DNA from: Cycas panzhihuaensis
Taxonomy: Eukaryota > Cycadophyta
NCBI GenBank assembly: GCA_023213395.1
Contig: CM041465.1
Location: 66,471,741-66,535,740 of the forward strand
DNA: 64,000 nt
Direction: 5' to 3'
The notes below the pieces were generated by a model, which did no database searches, was not told the DNA's origin, and saw nothing but the letters and a program-made list of their open reading frames with translations. The translations under genes were made by a program, and so were the position numbers. Below, in pieces: positions 33,718 through 44,649 of this stretch (position 1 is the stretch's first letter; each line of letters opens with the position of its first letter).

Positions 33718-34805
33718 CCATTTCCTCTTTATCTTTTGCATGCTCTTGCCTAGATTTCATAGCAACTCCTTCTTTCTTACCTAGAAACCCTTCAAAATTG
33801 ATCAGAGAGTGAGTTATTGAGTAGTGTGGTGGCATCCTTGAAGAAAAAACAGAAAGATGAAAAGAAGGGAGAATCAAGAGGGAAAAGAGCTTAGAATTCT
33901 AAAACTTAAATTGTTTTGCTAAAATTAAATTTCCAAAGGTTTCTTGAGCTATCCTATAACCTATAAAATCTTAATGCAAGCTTAAATACCCTTTTAATAG
34001 GTGTGGTAATACTCTTATACCATCTCTTTTTAGCATGCAAAGGATCCCTTTTACTTATATTATACCTAGTATATCTTTATTTCTTCTTCTTGGTTATGTC
34101 CTATTTGTTTTTGGTCTTAGTGGTTGTTTTCCTTGGAAAGATCTATGTTGAAAGGTTATCTCTTTGTGGGATCTATAGGAGTTAGCTAATAATAAAAGAG
34201 TTTTTTCTCTTTTCAATAATATATAGTTTTTCTCCTCCCACCTTACATAGCAGTCTTATCTCTTTCCAAGATGATGTTGGTCTCATTCTCCTAGTTTTAA
34301 TGATAGTCCTTTTATTCTTCTTAGTTTTTACTTCTCTTGATACTTATTTCAAGAGAAAAATTGGAGAAAGATTAGTTAATAAAAGGAAGACTACTATCTT
34401 GAGGCACACATATGGTTGTAAAGTTATAGAGTTCTTGACATCTTGAGATATATTTTCCTTCATTCTCTTCTTTCTCCTCCTTCTTATGAAAGATGTTTGG
34501 TTAGAAAAAGGTAAATAGAATAAACTTGGTATTATAATATTTACTTCTTTCTTTCTCAAGAGATGGATTGAATTCATGATTTTTTGTGGTTGCATATTAT
34601 TATGATTGTCATGAAATCTTTCTATGCTCTTAACCTAATCTCTTAAATCAATTGCATGTATTATGCCATTACTTGTCTATTAGATTCACACCTTAAATGA
34701 TATCTCTTATGAGTTACTTTAATGACTTTTGAGCTTACACATCAAGAATTCATCTTACATGTTATAGTTTTTATTAGTTATATTTATAGGTTTAATTTTA
34801 AAAAT
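33718..34805 (+). repeat. LTR2 of element B, right part
   Basis: Continues LTR2 after copia element 1: CCATTTCC joins to AAATGTG of the left part, as in LTR3 (AAATGTGCCATTTCCC near 35840). Collinear with LTR1 from about 3440 to 4490. About 700 bases at the right end of LTR1 are missing here, and the sequence passes straight to a damaged primer site (about 34806). Confidence 0.8.
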
Positions 34806-34985
34806 TCATATTGGAGAGTTGCCTTTTATTTTTTGTTGGTCATACACTCTTAAACAATGGAAGTAACCCCCCTCGTATACTTAGGTGCCAACTCTCCTTT
34901 GCAACAACTTCTTAAATTGGTGGAAGAACGAGTAACAAAGGGAAAAGGAAATAAGAAGGTATCTAGAGAGAATGTCAACACATAA
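34806..34985 (+). pseudogene. Remnant C: damaged primer site, leader and chimeric short gag frame
   Basis: After LTR2 the sequence again reads like the leader of element B (34818-34860 against 5237-5280), with a damaged primer site at 34806-34818. The gag-type ATG at 34857 opens M-E-V-T-P and joins directly to the pre-LTR block, giving an uninterrupted 42-codon frame ending at 34985 (V-Y-L-G-A-N-S-P, then L-L-K-L-V-E-E-R-V). A large deletion must have removed the rest of this unit. Whether the short frame was ever translated is unknown. Confidence 0.55.
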
Positions 34986-35211
34986 TAAACATCCTATCAA
35001 TTTTCAAGAAATATGTCATGCATAAAAAGTGAAATATCTAAGAAACAAAATTGCTAAAGCAAGAGAGAATAGGTTACATTATCCCAAAAATATAGAGATG
35101 GCTTGTGGCGACTAGTACTCCTCTCTAAGGGTGTCCAATACTGAATGGAAAGGTGTCTCGAAGATATAATAAGCAAAGTAGTAAAGTATAGACCAAGATT
35201 GCTTAATTCTT
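34870..35211 (+). repeat. Pre-LTR block, copy 2
   Basis: Matches 2530-2865 over its length and again stops exactly at an LTR start. No polypurine tract is visible at its end (GCTTAATTCT before TGTTTCACC). Confidence 0.65.
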
Positions 35212-35896
35212 TGTTTCACCAAAATTAGGCCCTTGATTGATTCTTGTATGTTTTTAATTATTTTCTTTAGGTGATCAAAGGTGTGTTGCTTGTAAATAAA
35301 ATTATATTTTATATTAAAGAGATGTAATGAAATATGTTTACCTGATTTTATATGATTTTGGTGAAATGTTATCATGGATTTGTGAATGATCGATATTTAG
35401 ATAATAATAAGTGTATTTTATAGCTTTCATGTATCGATAAATGAAACTATAACATTAAAATCTTTCCCTAATCCATTACAATCCACTTTCTCCTTTGAAA
35501 CAACTATTTTTTTGTGATCTTTCATCTTTATTATTATACTTTGGCTATCAATTTTTAATGTTTTTTAGGCTTGTGCTTAATTTATCACTTCTTTTGGGTT
35601 GTTTCTAATCTTTGATGAGGACTTTTTACTTCAATTTTTGGTAATACTCTGACTTTTTGTTTAAAATTTATTTATTAAATCTTTATTATCTTTTTCATGT
35701 TACCAAAAATATGATCGATTATATTTTAGGTAAAAAGTCACATTTTTTGTTCTATATAAAATATGATCAATTATATTTTATGTAGAAAATTGTGCTTTTA
35801 ACTATTATGCATGTAATTTTTTTTAGTTAAATGTGCCATTTCCCTTTTATATTTCACATGTTCTTGCCTAGATTTTATGGTAATTCATTCTTTCTG
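35212..35896 (+). repeat. LTR3, truncated LTR of the B family
   Basis: Starts TGTTTCACCAAAATTAGGCCC and follows LTR1 to the CTTTCT at 35896 (LTR1 about 3495), where similarity ends abruptly. It also carries the double dyad motif (35700-35800). Confidence 0.8.
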
Positions 35897-36382
35897 GTTG
35901 TACCTAAGGGGACCTAACTTAATATCTCTCAATTCTTATTTTAATTAAAATTGGGAGACACGAAGTTTAAGAAGACCTAAGGGACCATCTTTGCCCAACT
36001 CTTAAGGAGGAGTCTTTTCCTAATAGTTCCATTTAATAAAGTGTGAATGGATATGGTGAATGGCATAGATATGAAATGGGGGTGATAGAATCCACTAACC
36101 TATATGACTTGATAAAGGAGTTCTAAGTTTGGAGCCATATTGACAATATACATAATGGCTTTCCTAGAGATTCCTCTCATGTAATCCTTTTAACCTTTTG
36201 AGTTTTAATTAGATGTAGAAGAGGGTAAGCTAATAGAAAGGTAGTTTGCCTTATTTTGGTTTTTTTCCTTAGTTTGTATTCACTTTGTTTGCCTTTCTTT
36301 TTGTTGTCTTTTCCCTGTTTGTATGGTATTTATAGTCACTTTATGTTTCTTTACATTTTGTTCTTCTTTTTAGATTTTGATA
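35897..36382. other. Unassigned sequence between LTR3 and element E
   Basis: No gene or known repeat recognised. It lies between the break in LTR3 and the probable outer end of element E and may be the original flank of E or a fragment of another element. Confidence 0.35.
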
Positions 36383-38332
36383 TGATAACAAAGAGATAAA
36401 ACTAAGAGAGGAACATAGATCAATACAACCAAAGAGACTACAAGATTAAACTCACAATAACCCTTTTTTTTTTTTTTTTAATCAAAAGTAAACAAACTAG
36501 AAACAATGTATGTAAGTTTTTTTTTTTTTTTCAAAATAAAATATATGCATGCAACTATGAAATAGCTTTCCTATATGAAATATGCACACTTCACTTCAAA
36601 GGGAATGATGCTACCAAAACCTAAAATTCACTATATAATCTTTGTGCAAGTTTTTCAAAGAGATCAATTAACATGCAAAACTAGTCAACATACTTCGTAC
36701 TTCATTCATGCAACCAATTCTTTAAAAAGGTGATGAATAATACATAAAGAAAAGAGATTCTTTAAAGATACTACTATTGTTTTTTGATAATTTTTAGACC
36801 TATGAGATGATAAACAAACCACAAATCTAAATAATAACATTCAAATAAAACTAGTCCCAAAGGTTCTATCATAATTAGAGTAGTAAGAGCTCTAAAAGGA
36901 TCCTAGAACCCTTTGTAAAATTAAAAAATCAGAGATGTTTTACCATGCAATATTCTCAACTTTTCATTCCCAAGATAAAGAATCCAACTTGAGAATAAAA
37001 GTTAATACAACCATAAGAATATAAGAAAAGGAATTTATTTTCTATTGTCAAGAATGCCTTAGAATGACTAGATTTTCTTTTAGTTGACTAGCTCTTCTAC
37101 TAACTTTCCTTCAAAGCAAATCAAAGAAGGAAGAACAACAACAAAAAGAGGCCAAACTAGATCTCAATAATGCCCAAAGAGAGTGGTAAACCAACTAAAA
37201 TATAGATTTTTATGAAAGAGTGGAAAGGGATAGCTAGATATGTAGTGGAGAGATGACTATGCTCCACCCTAGTCTACCCTTAAGGAACCCCACAAAGCAC
37301 TACCCTTTTAGTGTATATTTCAATATCCAAAAATAATATGAAATTACTATAGTAATTAGCCAAAGAAAAGAAAATTTTCTGAGCTAAAATCACCATTAAA
37401 ACACCATGAAATAAGCCAAAAATACAATAGGAAAGATCTTATCAAATTAAAAGAAGTTTGAAGCATAAAACTTGATAAAGATCTAAGAAAAATTAGAACT
37501 CAAACCATTAACAATTGAATAATAGTAACATAATAACAAAACTCCTTCAAGATTTCACCTAAAAGTCTTAAAAAATATCAAGTTTCAATCTCATAATAGT
37601 AGTCTTCAAGATATCTCCAAAAAACTCCAAAAATTCACACCAAAAACTCAATAAAATCACCATCAACTCATCAACTTATAATCAATAAAGACTGGAGAGC
37701 AATTCTAGGCATTGAGATAATTAAATTCCACTAAATATAAGCAGTAACATGCAAAATTTTAGTGTACTGCCTAAGATTTTCTTATGTGATAGTGAAAAAT
37801 ATAATCAGTCATATTTTTCACCTACAAAAAATGTGACTTTATTCTAAAAACATGATAGATCATATTTTTGGTAGCACCAAAAGTACGATAATAATAGAGT
37901 AAAAATTTGATAAAAAAAATTAATATCAAATGGGGATCTAAGCATGAAAATGGCTTCATTAATGAGCAGATAAACCTAGAATTAGGTGAAACACATTAAA
38001 TACAAGCCCAAAAAGTTAACCAATAATAAAATATAGGTGAAATGTTGAAAATAAGGTAAAAATGACAAGTTTTGAAGGAAACATGAGGTTAAATTAATCA
38101 GAAAAGAAAATTTTGGCGAAATAATTCATGTCATCAGTGGATACTAATAAAAATAGAAGTCACATCATCATTGATTACACTTCCTTAATTAAATTTATAC
38201 TTTTAATAAAACATGGCCTAATCTATGATCAAACAAAATCTATCAACCATTTTCTATGAAATCACACACAACATATCAAAACTAACCAATACAAATCAAA
38301 TATATGTCAAAAGGCAAGGTTTTGGTGAAACA
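36383..38332 (-). repeat. 3' LTR of element E
   Basis: On the minus strand it starts TGTTTCACCAAAACC after the polypurine tract. The first part and the double dyad motif (37790-37890) are related to LTR1-3, but later parts differ, so it is a sister subfamily. The left edge is uncertain; long T/A runs lie at 36463-36530. Confidence 0.6.
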
Positions 38333-38345
38333 TTTGTCCCCTTGA
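38333..38345 (-). other. Polypurine tract of element E
   Basis: On the minus strand GTCAAGGGGACAAA directly before TGTTTCACC, matching the tract of element B at 17718-17730. Confidence 0.8.
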
Positions 38346-39330
38346 CACCTAAGGCTCCTCTTCTAAAAAGAGAAATAGGATGGTAAGTGGTGGTAATGAT
38401 ACAAGGTCATTGTTCTACTTAGGGTGATAGGGACTAAATGAAATGCATGGATGATGAGGTAATACTACTCTATGATCTAACATAAAACAAGATTTGTACA
38501 ATGACAAGACCAAAGGAAACTTCTACTATAAATTCTACCTAAAAAGGCTGGGAGTCTCCTACCAAAACATCACTATTTACACCTCTTGCCCAAAAGGACT
38601 AGGTACCTAATTGCTACAAAGCTACCCAAGAGGATTGGGCATCTATCATCATCAAAAAGCTACCCAAAAGGACTAGGTATTAATCCAAACTAAAGGAATG
38701 TTTAAGAGTAATGGATACTCATCACTAAAATGTGAATACCTTCATCACTTTACCTAAAAGGACTAGGTATCTAACGTGACCAAACACCTACCTAGTGCTC
38801 ACGAACTAGATGGGACTTCACTACCATACAACATGCCTATAAACTAGATGGGACTTTATCACTAAACACCCACAAACTAGATGGGCCTCTACTATATAAC
38901 TAGTCATAGTTTATCTCTTCTTAACCATGTATAAGAGGGAAGCCTTTTCACTAAAGCAAAAATGATAGATTGTTATAGTTTACTAGCTCATTAACAAGTG
39001 ACTTTTTAAAGCAAACCCATCATAGATTAACCTCATTAATGGGGTGAGGGCTTCCAGAGGTTGATTATCTTAGTTTAGCCTTGTTTAAATTCAAATTCGA
39101 AAGATTCCCTATCATAGTTTAGGCTCATTAATAGGTATGAGGGCCTCAAAGCATTGATCCTATTATAGTTTTAGCTCATTAACAAGTGGGTGAAGGTTTA
39201 GAGCTAAATCCTATCATAGTTTAGGCTCATCAATAGGCAAAAGTAAGCTTAAAGCATTAATCTTGCCATCGTTTTAGCTCATTAACAAGTGAAAGGAGGT
39301 TTGGAGTTATTGTCCAAAGAAATGTATAAT
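38346..39330 (-). repeat. 3' UTR tandem repeats of element E
   Basis: Three different short tandem families lie side by side. 38560-38775: units of about 45 bases around CCCAAAAGGACTAGGTA. 38790-38892: units of about 40-44 bases around AAACTAGATGGGAC. 38950-39310: units of about 65-70 bases containing CATAGTTTAGGCTCATTAA. Copies are degenerate. Element B has only the last family (17040-17345). Tandem repeats in the 3' UTR are a known trait of Tat/Ogre-type elements and can seed satellites. Confidence 0.75.
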
Positions 39331-40054
39331 AAACTTTTATCATTTATAATTTTTTATTCTTTTATAGTTATACACCTTTTTTTTTGTCATACTATATACA
39401 TGGTAGTTTATACTTGTTCTAGAGTAGAGATGGTTTAGGAAAAATAATATCATGAGAAAGAGTGAAAAGTAGAAGATAAATGAAAGATTAAAAGGGAGTA
39501 AGTGAAAGGTTTACTTACTCTATTTTTATAAACTTAAAACCATATGAAACAAATAGTAGTAGGTTTATAAAAGCAGAAGATGGAGTGGTATGAATCTTTC
39601 AAAAGGAAAAACTCACATAACTTACATCATACTCCTCACAGTTATACAAACACATGATAATCTTACATTTACATAATATATTATAAAGAAAGTGAGTTGT
39701 TTACTAAATGAAACTAATCTCACTTAATAAACAACCAACTATCCAAGTATACTAAATTCCTTGTTAGGTCCTTCTAGGGGCAAGAAGCTTTTAGGAACTT
39801 GCCCTCTTCCAAGATCCTCCACGGCCCAAGATTTCCACATGGGTTCTAACCCTTTTATATATCTCATTTTAGTCTTGTACCTATCACCACAATCTTCCAA
39901 CTACCCTAACCTATAGTCTTTCCAAACCAATAGTTTATACTCATCACAGAGTGGTAGTTTATACTCATTCTAAAGTAATAGTTTATACTCATTCTGGAGT
40001 GATAGTGAGCCTAGCTAAGAAGAGGAAAGTCAATCAAAATAATCATCGAGGATT
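39331..40054 (-). other. Post-aRNH spacer of element E
   Basis: Collinear with 13561-14200 of element B. It contains the conserved hairpin (39778-39804), an exact-period 24-base triplet repeat of TAGTTTATACTCAT (39931, 39955, 39979), and a further TAGTTTATACT copy near 39411. No gene. Confidence 0.65.
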
Positions 40055-40425
40055 GAGGAAATGAGAGAATCAACTTTGAGGTTCAGGGTATGAGGTATAT
40101 ATTGAATGGTTACTAAAGCAAATAGGGATAACAATGATGAAGCCTGATGATACAAAAGAAGGAGTCGTAGAGAGTGGACCTAGCACATTCCAACCAATTG
40201 ATAAACTACAATATGAGAGTCAGCATATATTATAATAGGTCTAAGGTAAAAGCAAGAAACATCTGACAAGGCTCCTATAATTGTAAGATATTCAACTTCA
40301 TTATTAGATACACTAAGTATAAAAGAACCTATGGAAAGGAGGGGACTTCCTAATTGGTCATAAACCACCCAAGTAGAATCAGACAGTCTTGATTTCCTCT
40401 ACTACCCCCATTGGTGAAGATACTC
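40055..40425 (-). pseudogene. Archaeal-type RNase H of element E
   Basis: On the minus strand: F-T-N-G-G-S-R-G-N near 40415 (first catalytic Asp replaced by Asn, as in element B), then the open stretch 40368-40180 with S-N-N-E-V-E-Y (Glu kept), I-I-Y-A-D-S-H (Asp kept) and Y-Q-L-V-G-M. The end is near 40060 with Y-H-Q-A-S and I-Q-Y-I-P-H. It lies just left of the insertion site of element D. Confidence 0.85.
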
Positions 40426-40599
40426 AATGCCATAGGAACTAGAGGATCAAAACTTAGAGACTACGTGATTGATAAGGAAAGGTACGAGAATCACTCAGTA
40501 AGGAGATGGTAATAAATGTAGATCTCTAACTATAATAAAAAAATATGGAGGATCATAAGTAGGATGATTATGATTAAAACTAATAAGGTGTTAAGTAAG
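40426..40599 (-). other. Spacer before aRNH of element E, up to the D insertion
   Basis: Collinear with 13010-13170 of element B. The last five bases (GTAAG, 40595-40599) are the likely left target copy of element D. Confidence 0.6.
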
Positions 40600-43500
40600 T
40601 GGAATCACACCTTCGAGAGGGGCAACTATACTTAGATGAGGTCAAGACAAACCATTAAAATTATGGTAGCTAAGGACCTATGATGACAATAAAAATAAAT
40701 ACCCACAAATGGCATCCATACATTAGAATGTAGGTTCAAGACCTGCAAATGGTGCACAAACTACTTTGAGGTGACTCTACTTTAGTTTGGAGTGATAGGC
40801 AAGTAAGGGAGATCCTTAGTTTCGAGTAACCCCATAAGAGGCCCTCCTATCCTTGGATGGTTGAAGGAAGGAGGAGAGAAAGAGCAAGGGAAAAGCTCCT
40901 CATATGGGAAAAAGATATAAAGAGGGTGGATCTAGTAAATAAATAAGGATGGTATGAACTCATAAAAGGATCAGGAAGGAGACCAAACCTACGGGTGTAG
41001 AACTGACTTGAAGGTCACGCTAAGGTGACCTAGCCATAATGAATAAGACAACAACCAAAGGGAAAGAGGGGCCTTGAAAAGGACATTCCCTTAAGATGCT
41101 ACACCTAAGGTGGTCTTAGGAATATGAGTTAATAGTAGAGATGTTTAATACTTTTTCATATGGGTTGTCATATAAGGTATGTAATGATGAGGTTATGTAT
41201 GCGACAATGTGTTCTTGTAAGAAAGTTATTTTAAATAAAGGAAAATAATAGCATAAACAAAACCACTCACTCACTCACGCATGTATATCATCACTCTAAT
41301 TAACTTTCAAATGTGAAGAAGGAAGAGAATTACCAAGGTAACTATGTGTGATGCAGGATGTATGTAAAGAATGCAAGTTTAACAACCCGTACAACAAGTA
41401 GGCATGTAATAAATATGACCCTTATCCTATGCACTTTATCAAATAAGAAAGCAAGCTAACTAAGTGCAAATGATTTATGAAAATTCCCTTTATTTTCTTT
41501 CCCTTTAAGTGATATATGGGGGTGAAGGATGGAAAGTGAAAGAAGAGGACTAACAGGAAGCGGGAGGCATACTTGGAGGCTAGACGGCCGAAGGAGCAGT
41601 ACTTCTTATCGTATTCACTTTCCTCATGCTACTCCCAACTATAGACGACATGATGAAGTGGTGCCAGTAAAGGTGGGCAGGGGCTTCCTTACCTTCCCCA
41701 AATCAAAAGGAAAAAAATGGAAAGGAAAAGGAAAGAGTCGTAATAAAAAGGACTCAAAAGAACTGGCGATCAGAAAGGTAGGAACGTACGTGGATGGAAA
41801 TGCCCTTTTCTTCTCTACACATAGTAAGGAGGGAACTTACAACAAAGCAACATTTTCCCTTTTCCATAGGGTAGCAAGAACATAAGGGATATATGCATAA
41901 TATATAGAATAATATAATGTGATCTATCTAAGTCAAAAGAAACATTTACAACATAAGATTAACTCTCAACTCCTTTTTATGCTAATTTTTAAATAATATG
42001 AAAAAGGGGCTAGGAGGAGAAATGGGACAATTAGCCTCAGAATAGATAACCCTATGAATCTGCAGTACTCCGCGCTATCCAAGTGCTAAGGTGATGAAGA
42101 GAAAGACCTTGGAAAGTAAGCAACAATTTATAGGCAAAGTTGTATTTGTCGTCAATGTTACAAAAGTTGCAAAGAGCAACTTTTGCAACCTCAACCAAGC
42201 CTAACACCAAGAAGCTAGTGGGGTGTAATATGGGGCTAAAATCCTACTTGTGCAGGGTCTACAAAGCTGAGAGAAAGCATAACAATGGGCTGCATACACT
42301 ACTCCCAGTGATGACCTCCTATCCAATAGCTCTCTAGAAATCTAAGGGAAGCACGGAGAAGGAAGAGGTAGGGAGAGAAAGGGTTGCCCTTGAGGAGGAG
42401 GCTCATTAGGTACGGAAGCCTACCTTTGCTCCTTTTACTTTCAATAAAAGCCTCTTCGTTGTTGCCTCCTTAGAGAAACTAGGGAAGAGCTGAAAGGAAA
42501 TAAGAAGCAAGCGAGGAAAGGAGGGTTTGCCTCTAGTTATAGAAGGAAAATCAAAGAGAAAAGTATTGATAAGGTATGCCAAATAGCTTTTACAATGTTT
42601 TAAAGAAAGAAGAAGCAAAATATAGCTTATAAGTACCCGTTGGGGGTAAATCATGGGTAGATCTACTTGAAGAATGAGAGAAAGGGGCCAACCTAATGGG
42701 GTTTATAGGTGGAATCCCAAAGGAGCAGTAAACTAGGAGAACTTTAGAGTGAGGTGAAAGATCTACACTTGCTGAAGTACTTGGGGCATATGCTTCCCTT
42801 TGTTGGCCATAGGGTAGGCCTTCTACTACAGATCTAGAGCTATAGAGAGCTGATGGCTTGTTGAGAATTTAATATGGCAGACTTTCCTTATTGTAGGGTA
42901 TTTCTAAAGAGAGTGTTATGAGAAACTTGAGTGAGAGAGCCAAGAAGAAGTGAAATGAGGTTCTTTTTAGGTTTTTAAACTCAACCCTAGCTTAATTGAG
43001 TGATTAGGATTTGGCTGGGGCTGGGAATAGGTCTCTGCTACATGGAAATTTCATAATAAATGCAAAATTAGCCATGATAGATTTAAAAAAAAAAAAATGC
43101 ATAGTTGCCCCATGGTAAACTTCGTAGTACCACAAACTTTATAGTGGTACCATGATCTTTATTGCGGTGTAGTAGAAAGATAAGTAAAAGGAAGATTGGA
43201 AGCTCAGAAAAGTGGGGCACTTCAAGCCTAAGTGGTATGAACTATATCAAGGTGATAGGAGACAGTCATGGGACCTAAGAAACCTATAATAGGTGAAATA
43301 TTAAAGGTTAGAAACTCCCAAAAAGTTAATAAGTAAGTAAAAAGATGCCAACGATGCCAAGGCAAGGTGCTAGGGGTTGAGGTATGCCAATGGGCAATGT
43401 GATTAGGCTATGGGAGCCAATTGGTACTTGGGGACAATGTGGAGATATAGAGGAGGGTTGTAGAGAGCCATGGGATATATATCCCTAGATTGTCATAAAT

Positions 43501-43689
43501 TTGGAGAGTCTAGATTTGATGCAGTCAGGCAATAGATGCATAGTGGCTATGCAATGAGTTAGTCATCATGTCATGTAGATGCATTGCTTCAATCAACCTT
43601 TCCTAGAACTAAAAATGGTAAGGAATAGAAGCATACCTATACTTACCTAAGTCGACTCACCTGTGTCCATTCCCTATATCTAAGAAACA
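40600..43689 (-). repeat. 3' LTR of element D
   Basis: 3090 bases. On the minus strand it starts TGTTTCTTAGATATAG and ends GGTGTGATTCCA. It matches 55496-58592 along its whole length, roughly 80-85% by eye. Open frames inside it (41529-41885, 42140-42337) show no protein similarity and are not kept in the other copy. Confidence 0.93.
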
Positions 43690-43702
43690 CTACCCCCTTA
43701 GT
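43690..43702 (-). other. Polypurine tract of element D
   Basis: On the minus strand ACTAAGGGGGTAG directly before the LTR start TGTTTC. Confidence 0.8.
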
Positions 43703-44169
43703 AGCAAAGTCTGACAACTCAAAAGCATAATGTGATGGTGAATGCTGATAACAATATGTTAGCAATACATATATACAACAAATATAACGATGGCATGGAC
43801 CAAGGGTGATGATGAGTGTCATGGCAAGATACGTGGATAGGGAGGAAACATAGGGATTGCCTATGCATCGTCCTTAAGTCGATGGGTGGAGAAAAAGGAT
43901 TGGGGGACTATATGTATGATATGAATATAATGCAAATAGTGGTAACAACCACAGGCATGATCAAATAGATGCTATAAAATAGAATGTCATGTATATAGGG
44001 GAGCTAGAGTAATAAAGACTCCATATTAGGGGTGGCATGAAAGATAGGGTGAGAAGAACAAACTTAGAGGTCACTATAGTTTAACCTCATTAGTAGCCAA
44101 CTTTCAAGGGTGCAAATAGATCACAAGATAGGAGAGTGGGATGGCCCAAAACTTGGGTGGCTGGACAGG
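43703..44169 (-). other. 3' UTR of element D
   Basis: No gene. It holds one AATGAG..TAAACTAT motif (44072-44095, other strand). No clear tandem repeats, unlike elements B and E. Confidence 0.5.
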
Positions 44170-44649
44170 TCCCTCAAGGGGGGCCATCAAGGAGGGGGAG
44201 GCAATGCTCGAGGATGAGGCAAATGAGGCTGTTTGCCTCAGAATTACGGTCTTGAGGTATATGGCAGATATTAATAGAAGAGAAACGTGACAAAAGGGAC
44301 CTAGAGATTAAGGCAAGGACTCTTAAGCATGGGTAACACACCTAGTAGAGACCTGGGGGAGATGGGACACCATGACCTGGGAGTCGCAGAGGAGAATGAT
44401 AGGTTTGCAGTAGAAATAGAGCACATCAGTGAGGGCTTTAATAATGGTTGCATATCTAGATTTATTATTGGTGGCTTTAGGAACGAAGACTTTGGAACAT
44501 ATGTAGTCATATCTAAAGGGGTCACGAAGGATCCACATGGCAACAAAAGGGCCTGGGTTACCGCGGCTTCCACTATCGATGAAGATGAGTATTGTCATGG
44601 TGAGGGAAGTAAAGGTCTTGGTGAGACAGACTAAAAAGAAGGGCAGCAT
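44170..44649 (-). pseudogene. Archaeal-type RNase H of element D
   Basis: Minus strand. F-I-D-S-G-S-R-G-N-P-G-P near 44580 keeps the first Asp. T-N-N-K-S-R-Y near 44460 has Arg where the catalytic Glu is expected. L-L-C-D-S-Q-V near 44390 keeps the next Asp. After a frameshift near 44335 the domain ends with L-L-S-R-F, I-C-H-I-P-Q-D-R-N and E-A-N-S-L (to about 44210). It lies between the antisense PMD ORF and the 3' LTR, a different position from element B. Confidence 0.88.

Larger units (their letters stand above)
2866..34805 (+). mobile_element. Tat-type Ty3/gypsy element B, with nested copia elements in its 3' LTR
   Basis: A near full-length but dead element. The order is 5' LTR (2866-5219), tRNA-Arg-like primer site (5221), gag, protease, linker, RT, RNase H, integrase, a second archaeal-type RNase H, an antisense extra ORF, a repeat-bearing 3' UTR, a polypurine tract (17718-17730) and the 3' LTR (17731-18314, resumed at 33718). 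An archaeal-type RNase H downstream of integrase is known for the Tat lineage of plant Ty3/gypsy elements. Its 3' LTR was later split by copia element 1. The internal part alone is about 12.5 kb, long even for Tat-type elements. Element E is a relative on the other strand. Confidence 0.85.

Noticed and set aside
38560-39310. CRISPR-like array
   Set aside because: Repeats are degenerate, of three families, without unique spacers, and lie in a plant retrotransposon 3' UTR.
41529-41885. 118-codon open frame in the 3' LTR of D
   Set aside because: It lies in an LTR, is broken in the partner LTR (56430-56790) and shows no protein family features; basic residues reflect purine-rich sequence.
44329-44634. 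101-codon plus-strand open frame
   Set aside because: Antisense shadow of the aRNH of element D.
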